A stretch of DNA of 5,657 nucleotides from Bacteroidales bacterium (lineage in GTDB: Bacteria; Bacteroidota; Bacteroidia; Bacteroidales; Muribaculaceae), in assembly GCA_014800065.1 (NCBI GenBank), contig JAAVGX010000048.1:1-5657 (forward strand), written 5' to 3'. The position numbers and the translations under genes are program-made. This document shows, piece after piece, positions 1-4,831 of the stretch (position 1 is its first letter; each line of letters starts with the position of its first letter). The notes under the pieces were generated by a model that saw nothing but the letters and a program-made list of their open reading frames with translations, had not been told where the DNA came from and made no database searches.

Positions 1-2
1 CA

Positions 3-15
3 ACAGTATAACTGT
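3..15. repeat. Short inverted repeat ACAGT-ATA-ACTGT
   Basis: A perfect 5-bp inverted repeat with a 3-base AT spacer lies at the left edge of the window, upstream of the nrdJ transcription unit. Its symmetry and position would suit an operator for a dimeric repressor, but no partner site was found and the match to the known NrdR box is poor. The role is unproven. Confidence 0.3.
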
Positions 16-49
16 ACGCAATGAATAAAGCAATGCACAGCGAGTAGGG

Positions 50-91
50 CGAAACTTCAGTTTAACCCCCTATAAGGGGTAACTGTGTTCG
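50..91 (+). promoter_or_regulatory. Stem-loop in the leader of the RNR transcription unit
   Basis: CAGTT (58-62) pairs with AACTG (81-85), and ACCCC (65-69) pairs with GGGGT (76-80) across a small bulge, leaving a 6-base loop. CGAA (50-53) with TTCG (88-91) can extend the stem outward. No T tract follows, so it is not an intrinsic terminator of the usual form. It could be a 5' UTR regulatory element, an RNA-stabilising hairpin, or the tail of an upstream RNA outside the window. No B12-box-like sequence of cobalamin riboswitches was found around it. Confidence 0.4.
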
Positions 92-92
92 T

Positions 93-173
93 AAACTACC
101 GCAATGAATATTTTTTGAGCGCACATGAGCGCAAGTGATGAAAGCAGTGTTTCTTAAAAACTTCAGCAATGAA
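93..173 (+). repeat. Degenerate direct repeats of the translation-start region
   Basis: Bases 93-108 and 158-173 match at 14 of 16 positions (AAACT.C.GCAATGAA), and the second copy contains the ATG of the first gene. GCAATGAA also occurs at 18-25, in the 11-mer CGCAATGAATA (17-27) that recurs at 100-110. TAACTGT recurs at 9-15 and 80-86, and AAACTTCAG at 52-60 and 158-166. The order of these blocks is preserved, so the leader looks like an old, eroded tandem duplication. The upstream ATGs open only tiny frames: 8 codons from 21 and 4 codons from 104. Confidence 0.5.
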
Positions 174-369
174 AGAGAAGAAACAAGATCTTTTTATTGT
201 TTTACTGCTGGTATTGCTTGCGTTTTCTTTGGTCTTGAACTGGCTCCAAGGAGAACAAGTCAGCAGACTGATGAATGAGATGAGAGATATGGAATATATA
301 CAGTCCGTGCTCTCATCGCATATCGAAGAACTGGAGCGTGGGGAGGGCGAAGAGTATGGAAATGAATAA
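169..369 (+). CDS. Small single-pass membrane protein, unknown function
   Basis: This 66-residue protein has a short charged N-terminus (MKEKKQD) and one strongly hydrophobic segment at about residues 8-25 (FIVLLLVLLAFSLVLNWL). A polar, Glu/Met-rich tail with likely helical or coiled-coil character follows (about residues 28-60). Basic residues before the membrane segment predict an N-in, C-out topology. The family is not recognised. The layout resembles small inner-membrane phage proteins such as i-spanins, but it is shorter than typical ones and no partner o-spanin is seen beside it, so that is only a thought. It overlaps the next gene by 14 bases, which implies cotranscription and probably translational coupling, and it is the first visible gene of the run leading to nrdJ. 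The ATG lies in the second copy of a duplicated start-like sequence. Confidence 0.65.
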   Translation: MKEKKQDLFIVLLLVLLAFSLVLNWLQGEQVSRLMNEMRDMEYIQSVLSSHIEELERGEGEEYGNE

Positions 370-751
370 TTATACTCTTAATGACGTGAAGAAAGCCGTC
401 AGTGTGCTGGAAAATCACAGTCACACCAGAGATTATCAGGCTCTGGAAGAAATCTTGCCCTTGGTACTTGTAATCCTCAAATCCCAGGTTAGAAAAACTT
501 ATCTATCAGAAGGATCTAACAAATTCTATGCTCCAATTTGGGTAGATACCCTTTTGGAACGTCTTAGCACAGATGAACATCCTCTATCTGATGAAGAGTA
601 TCAGGCATTCCGGACTGATGTCGAAAAGTTGTCTATCAACGATTATAAGGTAGCTGATGATGACTTATTTGGCTATATACCGGTTTTCACTTCTATAGAA
701 GGAATTACAGAAGTGGTACTGGCGTTGAAGCATTACTTCGGGTTTCTTTAA
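356..751 (+). CDS. Hypothetical soluble protein, 131 aa
   Basis: The product is an acidic, mostly helical-looking protein with no signal peptide or membrane segment. No family is recognised. A Leu/Ile/Val-rich helix (LEEILPLVLVILKSQ, about residues 30-45) and an aromatic stretch in the middle suggest a folded globular protein rather than a shadow frame. The start is taken at ATG 356, with GGGAGGG at 341-347 a suitable distance upstream. ATG 362 is equally possible, and the in-frame GTG at 338 would add only six residues and lies deep in the preceding gene. It overlaps the membrane-protein gene by 14 bases and ends 53 bases before nrdJ, so it probably belongs to the same transcript. Its position suggests a link to nucleotide metabolism or early phage functions, but nothing in the sequence proves it. 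Confidence 0.7.
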   Translation: MEMNNYTLNDVKKAVSVLENHSHTRDYQALEEILPLVLVILKSQVRKTYLSEGSNKFYAPIWVDTLLERLSTDEHPLSDEEYQAFRTDVEKLSINDYKVADDDLFGYIPVFTSIEGITEVVLALKHYFGFL

Positions 752-764
752 TCTATTATTAGGT

Positions 765-788
765 GCCAGGCATAGTGTCATGTCCGGC
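765..788 (+). promoter_or_regulatory. Intercistronic stem-loop before nrdJ
   Basis: GCC(A)GGCAT at 765-773 pairs with ATGTC(C)GGC at 780-788, giving eight pairs including one G-T and one A-C mismatch, with a 6-base loop. It lies in the 53-base gap between the 131-aa gene and nrdJ. No T tract follows, so termination is unlikely. It might mark an RNA-processing or stability site, or adjust nrdJ translation. No TTTG/TAnnTTTG promoter was seen in this gap. Confidence 0.3.
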
Positions 789-804
789 TCAAACTTTATA
801 ATTT

Positions 805-3072
805 ATGGAAAAATCAAAAACCATTAAATCAGACGATTCCCCTTCAGGTAATCTCGACATGACAGTCGAGGAATGGCTGAATGGTGAACAGCTATCAGTT
901 GATATTTGGCATGGCAAGTATCAGCAGGGAGATGAAACCTTTGAGCAATGGCTGGATCGTGTGTCTGGAGGCAACCAGATCATCCGGCAGTTGATTAAAG
1001 AGCAGAAATTCATCTTCGCCGGTAGAATACTCTCAAATCGAGGGGTCACTGACAGAAAGATTACTTACAGTAATTGTTATTGCCTCACTCCACCCCAGGA
1101 TTCACTTGAATCTATCTTTGAAGCCGGGTCTAAATTGGCTCGTACATTCAGCTATGGAGGTGGAAGCGGCGTTGATGTCAGCAATCTACGACCTAAAAAT
1201 GCCCCAGTCAACAATGCCGCTAAAAGCACTTCCGGAACTGTAAGTTTCATGGATTTTTACAGCTACATAACTGGCCTTATTGGTCAGGAGGGGCGACGTG
1301 GAGCATTGATGATAAGTATTTCGTGCGAACATCCAGACCTTGAAGAGTTTATAAATTTGAAGGCAGATCTTGACATTTGCACAAAGGCCAATATTTCAGT
1401 GCGTGTAACCAATGCGTTTATGCAGGCGGTAGAAAGCAATTCAGATTTCAAACTTCATTTCACAATGGAGGACGGTTCTGAGATTACCAGAATCGTTAAT
1501 GCGCGAGAAGTCTTTATGCTTCTGGCAAAACGTAACTGGGAAATGGCAGAGCCTGGTATTCTTTACTGGGATAGAATCTCTGACTACAATCTCCTTCAGG
1601 GAACTGGCTTTAAGTATGCTGGAGTGAACCCTTGTGCTGAAGAGCCTCTGCCGGCTGGTGGTTCTTGTCTTCTTGGAAGTATCAACCTATCTAAGTTTGT
1701 AGAATATCCATTTACGGATTATCCAATCGTCAAATATGATGAGCTGGCAAAAACCGTAGAAAGCGCAATTTGTGCGTTAAACGATGTTTTGATAGAAGGA
1801 TTGCCGCTACATCCTCTTCAGGAACAACGTGATTCTGTTGCCGGCTGGCGGCAGATAGGTCTGGGAACTATGGGCCTGGGCGATTTGTTGTTGATGTGTG
1901 GCAAGAAATATGGGGCACCTGAGTCTATTCCAGTCATTACAAAAATTTATCATCTTATAGCAAGTACGGCTGTCAAAACATCGCTTCCACTTGCTAAAGA
2001 TAACGGATGTTTCCCGAATTGCACTCCTGAAATCAAAAAAGCAATGGTCGAGTGCGATTTTATTCGCAATCTCGATCTTCCTAAAGAAGTGCTGGATGAC
2101 ATTAAGGAATATGGCCTCTTCAACTCTCAGCTCTTGACTTGCGCGCCTACCGGTTCTATAGGCACAATGCTTCAAATTAGCACTGGTGTTGAACCGAACT
2201 ACTCTTTCACTGCATATAGCCGTCGTACAGAATCTCTTAACAAGGAAGAAACAGTCTATAAGGTTGATTCAAAGATTGTTGCTGAATATAAAAGAGTTAC
2301 GGGAAATGATATATTACCCGATTACTTTGTGTCGGCAGAGCAGATTCCTTACGAGCAGCGCATAGAGGTTCAAGCTACTCTCCAACGCTTCATTGATGCT
2401 TCTATTAGCTCTACTGTCAACTTACCTAATTCTATCACTATTGAAGATGTGGCCAACTTATATCTTCTGGCGTGGAAGAAGGGGCTGAAGGGTATTACGA
2501 TTTGGCGCGATGGCTGCCAGCGTCAAGCAGTTTTGACCAAGGAAAATAGTGGATCAGAAGAACAACCAGTCCTCAAACGTGGTGAAATCCTGAAAGCATC
2601 TGATGATCTTGTAGGAAAGAAAAGGACCTTACAAACTGGGTGTGGCACTCTTCATCTGTCAGCTTGGTTTGATAAGAGCACTGGAGAACTGGTTGAGACA
2701 TTCTTCAGCAAGGGCTCGACTGGTGGTTGTGCGTTGTTTATGACCGGTCTTTCTCGCATGACTTCTTTGGCGGCTCGTGCCGGCGCACCGATAGATGCCA
2801 TCGTGGATCAACTTTTATCAAGTGGTACTTGTCCGTCTTATGCCGTGAGGAAAGCCACGAAGAAGGATACATCCAAGGGGTCCAGTTGTCCGGTTGCCAT
2901 TGGATATGCTTTGATGGAGATGTATAAGGACGTGCAAGCTGAACTTGGCAAAACTGAATCGGAGAAAGAAACTGTCGTTGAAGCTCCTAAATGCCCCAAA
3001 TGTGGGGAGCCTATACAAATGGTTGAAGGGTGTATGACTTGCCCCTCATGCGGTTATTCTAAATGCAGCTGA
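805..3072 (+). CDS. nrdJ: Class II (adenosylcobalamin-dependent) ribonucleotide reductase
   Basis: This 755-aa enzyme reduces ribonucleotides to deoxyribonucleotides in the cytoplasm, supplying DNA replication. The active site is NPCAE at 275-279: C277 is the expected thiyl-radical cysteine, with N275 and E279 as partners. C91 (SNC) and C288 (GGSCLLGSINL) fit the redox pair that reduces substrate. APTGSIG (447-453) is the substrate-phosphate loop, and GLGTMGLGD (352-360) is a family signature. Residues about 605-700 form a TSCPD-type domain. The C-terminus is a Cys-rich zinc ribbon (C730, C733, C743, C746, C749, C754), known in class II enzymes to help re-reduce the active site. No N-terminal ATP-cone and no paired radical-transfer tyrosines of class I are seen. 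No small subunit gene is present, as expected. A radical-SAM gene follows after 4 bases. Class II assignment is confident; that cobalamin is the cofactor is family knowledge. Confidence 0.95.
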   Translation: MEKSKTIKSDDSPSGNLDMTVEEWLNGEQLSVDIWHGKYQQGDETFEQWLDRVSGGNQIIRQLIKEQKFIFAGRILSNRGVTDRKITYSNCYCLTPPQDSLESIFEAGSKLARTFSYGGGSGVDVSNLRPKNAPVNNAAKSTSGTVSFMDFYSYITGLIGQEGRRGALMISISCEHPDLEEFINLKADLDICTKANISVRVTNAFMQAVESNSDFKLHFTMEDGSEITRIVNAREVFMLLAKRNWEMAEPGILYWDRISDYNLLQGTGFKYAGVNPCAEEPLPAGGSCLLGSINLSKFVEYPFTDYPIVKYDELAKTVESAICALNDVLIEGLPLHPLQEQRDSVAGWRQIGLGTMGLGDLLLMCGKKYGAPESIPVITKIYHLIASTAVKTSLPLAKDNGCFPNCTPEIKKAMVECDFIRNLDLPKEVLDDIKEYGLFNSQLLTCAPTGSIGTMLQISTGVEPNYSFTAYSRRTESLNKEETVYKVDSKIVAEYKRVTGNDILPDYFVSAEQIPYEQRIEVQATLQRFIDASISSTVNLPNSITIEDVANLYLLAWKKGLKGITIWRDGCQRQAVLTKENSGSEEQPVLKRGEILKASDDLVGKKRTLQTGCGTLHLSAWFDKSTGELVETFFSKGSTGGCALFMTGLSRMTSLAARAGAPIDAIVDQLLSSGTCPSYAVRKATKKDTSKGSSCPVAIGYALMEMYKDVQAELGKTESEKETVVEAPKCPKCGEPIQMVEGCMTCPSCGYSKCS

Positions 3073-3076
3073 CCTT

Positions 3077-3535
3077 ATGCTAAAGTTTACCGATATAGTG
3101 ATAGGATCACAAGAGATTCCTGATGAGGTGTCTCTTGTGATCAATATCACTAACTGTCCTTTTCGGTGTAAAGGGTGTAATGCAAAGCAGCTATGGGAGG
3201 ATATCGGAGAGCCATTATCTTACGAAAATCTCAATATGTTGATCGATTCCACCTTGCAAGACATAACCTGTGTTCTTTTTATGGGTGGAGATATAGCGCC
3301 GGATGAGATTAATGAACTTGCCAGTCACATTCGTACTAATTATCCTGAATTGAAAATAGGATGGTATAGTGGCGGAGAAACTACAACTGTCTTTACGGAA
3401 TATAAAAATTTCGATTATTTGAAATTTGGCCCATTTATCAAAAAATTAGGACCTTTGACCTCTTCAAAGACCAATCAGCGATTATATAAAGTCGAAGGAG
3501 GGGTTTTGAGGAATATTACCCGGCTTTTGTGGTAA
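3077..3535 (+). CDS. nrdG: NrdG-type radical-SAM activating protein
   Basis: This 152-aa protein is about the size of phage T4 NrdG. C27-x3-C31-x2-C34 (CPFRCKGC) is the classic site for a [4Fe-4S] cluster that cleaves S-adenosylmethionine. MGGD (69-72) sits where family members have a GGE/GGD motif, and YSGGET (97-102) occupies the next conserved strand. KFGPFIKKLGP followed by TNQRLY (116-138) is typical of the NrdG C-terminus. NrdG proteins normally install a glycyl radical on class III reductase NrdD, but no nrdD is in the window and the adjacent reductase is class II with no glycyl-radical motif. It starts 4 bases after the nrdJ stop, so the two are surely cotranscribed. Either its target is an NrdD elsewhere, or it has another role tied to NrdJ. 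The radical-SAM family call is firm; the substrate is open. Confidence 0.85.
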   Translation: MLKFTDIVIGSQEIPDEVSLVINITNCPFRCKGCNAKQLWEDIGEPLSYENLNMLIDSTLQDITCVLFMGGDIAPDEINELASHIRTNYPELKIGWYSGGETTTVFTEYKNFDYLKFGPFIKKLGPLTSSKTNQRLYKVEGGVLRNITRLLW

Positions 3536-3546
3536 AATCAACAAGC

Positions 3547-3599
3547 AAAATGAAATCACAACCATTTGGCAGTAAGCTGGTGGTTGTGATTTTTCATTT
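3547..3599 (+). terminator. Intrinsic terminator of the nrdJ-nrdG unit
   Basis: AAATCACAACCA (3553-3564) pairs perfectly over 12 bp with TGGTTGTGATTT (3581-3592), with a 16-base loop. T residues continue to 3594. AAATG (3548-3552) with CATTT (3595-3599) can extend the stem past a two-T bulge. It begins just after the nrdG stop, which is the expected place for an operon terminator. The A-rich 5' flank means it could also act in reverse. Confidence 0.85.
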
Positions 3600-3628
3600 G
3601 TCGGTATGCAAGATTTTTACTAATTTTG
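3597..3628 (+). promoter_or_regulatory. Bacteroidales-type promoter (TTTG-N20-TAATTTTG)
   Basis: TTTG at 3597-3600 and TAATTTTG at 3621-3628 match the Bacteroides consensus TTTG / N19-21 / TAnnTTTG exactly, with a 20-base spacer. The start of transcription would be near 3635. The -33 box lies within the tail of the preceding terminator, so the two transcription units abut with no slack. It would drive the structured RNA region and the lipoprotein gene beyond it. Confidence 0.8.
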
Positions 3629-3634
3629 CGTTGC

Positions 3635-3808
3635 TTTCCGTACATTGTATTGAAAGTGACATAGCCTAATTCGCGTCGAAATCACCACCTCGAAAAGAAG
3701 AAGGCATTATCTCACTTTAGGCGGGTCTGCGCATAAGCGTGGAGCCTGCCTTGTGAGATATGGTTTGTGGTGAACCACGACGCGAAAGGCAATGGCTCTA
3801 CGCTTTTT
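3635..3808 (+). ncRNA. Structured RNA: attenuator/riboswitch-like leader or small RNA
   Basis: This stretch has no convincing ORF but dense complementarity. Fold A is a rod. GCCT 3664-3667 pairs with 3787-3790, and TTCGCGTCG 3670-3678 pairs with 3778-3786 (9 bp). TCACCAC 3682-3688 pairs with 3767-3773 (7 bp), and TATCTCAC 3708-3715 pairs with 3753-3760 (8 bp). A 14-bp apical stem pairs 3719-3732 with 3737-3751, with loop ATAA and one bulged A. An outer helix may pair 3655-3663 with 3813-3821. Fold B uses the 3' arms differently, making a terminator hairpin at 3735-3805 followed by T residues. The two cannot coexist. A promoter lies just upstream and a lipoprotein gene just downstream. It is either a regulatory leader or a roughly 170-nt RNA with its own terminator. 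No known RNA family was recognised; 3' and 5' ends are inferred. Confidence 0.55.
3735..3808 (+). terminator. Possible conditional terminator in the leader (fold B)
   Basis: AAGCGTGGAGCC (3735-3746) pairs with GGCTCTACGCTT (3794-3805), twelve pairs including one G-T. TGCCTT (3747-3752) then stacks on AAGGCA (3786-3791) after a two-base bulge. GTGG-TGAA-CCAC (3767-3778) can cap it. TTTTT at 3804-3808 directly follows the GC-rich stem, as in intrinsic terminators. Forming it destroys the apical stem and the inner helices of the rod fold, so termination could be switched by which fold wins. Confidence 0.5.
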
Positions 3809-3856
3809 CGTGTATGTCATTGTCATTTTGAGAGATATATTAACAACCAATTCACA

Positions 3857-4219
3857 ATGACTATGAGACAGTCGGTATTCATCTTCTTGATCGCCCTGTT
3901 GCTGGGTGCTTGCAGCAACAAAGATTCCGCCCCTCAACAATGGGAGTACACTATTGTGTCGTTCCCTGGATCCAAGTTACCTTCAGTATATAGCCCCAAT
4001 GATAAAGAGGCTCTAATTGAATTAAGCGACTCCCAAACTCTCAATTTCCCAGAGGCGTCTGCTATTCCTAATTCTCTCAATTTGTATGGTAAAGATGGTT
4101 GGGAGCTTGTCAGCACCTACACAACGGTTGAGACTGTATTTCCTAATGGAGTGAAAGATAATACGCGAACCAATACTATAAATTTTGTGTTTAAGCGCAT
4201 TAAGCAAGCTGACAAATGA
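3857..4219 (+). CDS. Lipoprotein with DUF4177-like domain
   Basis: This 120-aa protein is predicted to be exported and lipid-anchored. The N-terminus is a lipoprotein signal peptide: short basic n-region, hydrophobic core (VFIFLIALLL) and lipobox L-G-A-C with C19 as the acylated cysteine, followed by SNKDS. The mature part has WEYTIVSFPG (about residues 28-37), LNLYGKDGWELVSTYT (about 73-88) and a C-terminal INFVFKR strand, a pattern like the DUF4177 family (EY...LN..G..GWELV...KR), whose function is not established. The start is set at ATG 3857 (ATG 3863 is possible) because it places the signal peptide at the N-terminus; the longer frame from GTG 3767 begins inside the RNA hairpin. It appears to be the only gene of its transcript, with its own promoter, a structured leader and a terminator after it. 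Confidence 0.8.
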   Translation: MTMRQSVFIFLIALLLGACSNKDSAPQQWEYTIVSFPGSKLPSVYSPNDKEALIELSDSQTLNFPEASAIPNSLNLYGKDGWELVSTYTTVETVFPNGVKDNTRTNTINFVFKRIKQADK

Positions 4220-4230
4220 ATTTAAGAACA

Positions 4231-4264
4231 AATGCACCGGGTTACTCACTCGGTGCATTGTTTT
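4231..4264. terminator. Bidirectional terminator between convergent genes
   Basis: AATGCACCG (4231-4239) and CGGTGCATT (4251-4259) form a perfect 9-bp stem with an 11-base loop. GTTTT follows on the + strand. On the - strand the stem is followed by a weaker T-containing stretch (TGTTCTTAAATT). It sits 11 bases after the lipoprotein stop and overlaps the last codons and stop (4246-4248) of the opposite gene, so one hairpin can serve both convergent units. Confidence 0.75.
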
Positions 4265-4569
4265 ACAGCTTCATGTATGTAATGACTGTTTCTGGCATAG
4301 TAAACAGCATCTTTGAGAGTCCATCTCGTAGGACGTAAGGGTTTTAGGCCAAACCTTCGATACGAAATCAACGCCCTGCGGAAACGTGCGGTTTTGAAGG
4401 CCGGATTATGGCTATTCAGAGCAATGGTCTCGATGACCTGATAACTGATAGTGCGACTCCTATCTGCCGATTTTATAATATTTCGGTACTCCATAAGTAA
4501 GATATACTCAACTGGAGCGTACACAAACAGAAAATGGCCTATAGCAGTTTCATGAAACTTGACCTTAAT
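4246..4569 (-). CDS. Basic hypothetical protein, 107 aa, uncertain start
   Basis: This is the last gene of the leftward block; its function is not recognised. The product is rich in Arg, Tyr and His, with no signal peptide or membrane helix, and ends with KDAVYYARNSHYIHEAVK. The frame stays open upstream to an ATG at 4692, but that stretch lies wholly inside the preceding gene and reads as low-complexity Lys/Pro, so it is probably shadow. The best start is ATT 4569, sharing one base with the preceding TAA stop (ATTAA) and preceded by AGGA; it gives a natural-looking N-terminus (I/M-KVKFHETAIGHFLF). GTG 4524 (92 aa) and ATG 4494 (82 aa) are the conventional alternatives but discard that segment. 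A +1 or -2 frameshift fusing it to the preceding protein is another option. The stop lies within the terminator loop. Confidence 0.6.
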   Translation of the reverse strand: MKVKFHETAIGHFLFVYAPVEYILLMEYRNIIKSADRSRTISYQVIETIALNSHNPAFKTARFRRALISYRRFGLKPLRPTRWTLKDAVYYARNSHYIHEAVKQCTE

Positions 4570-4813
4570 CTTCCTGCTGCTCGTTTTCGGTCCCGGCTTC
4601 TTTTTTCTTTTTTGACTTTTGTTTTGGGGCTGAGGTATCGGCTGCGGCCATAGTCTCTCTTTCTCCCCGGTTCTGAACTTGATCTCCAGCATTGGTTGTA
4701 GGAATTACTTCGGTTATTGCCGGCTTTTCGTTTGACTTTTCGGCCGACTGATTTTCCATCTGTTTCTGTTTTCTCTGATGGGCATAGTCATTGCCCAGGT
4801 TATGAACTTTCAT
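4565..4813 (-). CDS. Small hydrophilic Lys/Glu/Gln-rich protein, 82 aa
   Basis: This short polar protein starts MKVHNLGNDYAHQRK. It is otherwise of low complexity, with Gln/Asn/Glu/Lys-rich stretches and a lysine cluster (KQKSKKKKE, residues 64-72), and is likely disordered apart from the N-terminal 15 residues. No family is recognised with confidence. The ATG lies 18 bases after the stop of the tail-like gene, which fits a packed phage-style operon. At residues 67-71 the codons include A AAA AAG, the dnaX-type slippery heptamer, inside a longer purine run. A -1 slip there would give a product of about 91 residues ending at 4539, while a +1 or -2 slip would enter the next gene's frame. Role unknown; it could be a minor structural or assembly protein, by neighbourhood only. 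Confidence 0.65.
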   Translation of the reverse strand: MKVHNLGNDYAHQRKQKQMENQSAEKSNEKPAITEVIPTTNAGDQVQNRGERETMAAADTSAPKQKSKKKKEAGTENEQQED

Positions 4814-4831
4814 ATTATATTGAATTTGAAA

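Noticed and set aside
3..15. NrdR box (repressor site of RNR genes)
   Set aside because: The inverted repeat is shorter than and differs from the NrdR consensus, and there is no second box at the usual spacing.
84..117. Bacteroidales promoter TGTG-N21-TATTTTTTG for the first gene
   Set aside because: The -33 box has a mismatch and the -7 box has one base too many between TA and TTTG, so it is too weak to list as a feature.
1..168. Cobalamin riboswitch upstream of the B12-dependent reductase operon
   Set aside because: No B12-box-like sequence or multi-helix core could be found; only one hairpin and repeats are visible.
338..355. GTG 338 as the start of the 131-aa gene
   Set aside because: It adds six residues inside the preceding gene; ATG 356 has a better-placed purine-rich upstream site.
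1807..2175. 122-aa ORF on the - strand
   Set aside because: It lies entirely within nrdJ, has shadow-like composition and no neighbours in its direction.
2989..3069. Glycyl-radical motif at the C-terminus of the reductase (CGYSKC resembling RVCGY)
   Set aside because: The context is a six-cysteine zinc ribbon typical of class II enzymes, without the RV preceding G-Y.
3635..3808. 6S RNA or another housekeeping RNA
   Set aside because: The rod with an asymmetric loop is only loosely similar; no conserved 6S, SRP or tmRNA sequence elements were recognised, and the terminator-like alternative fold is not a 6S feature.
3767..3856. GTG 3767 as the lipoprotein start
   Set aside because: It would place 30 polar residues before the signal peptide and lies in the RNA hairpin.
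3934..4258. ORFs on the - strand at 3934-4116 and 4022-4258
   Set aside because: Both are antisense to the lipoprotein gene, and the second also spans the terminator; no coding signs.
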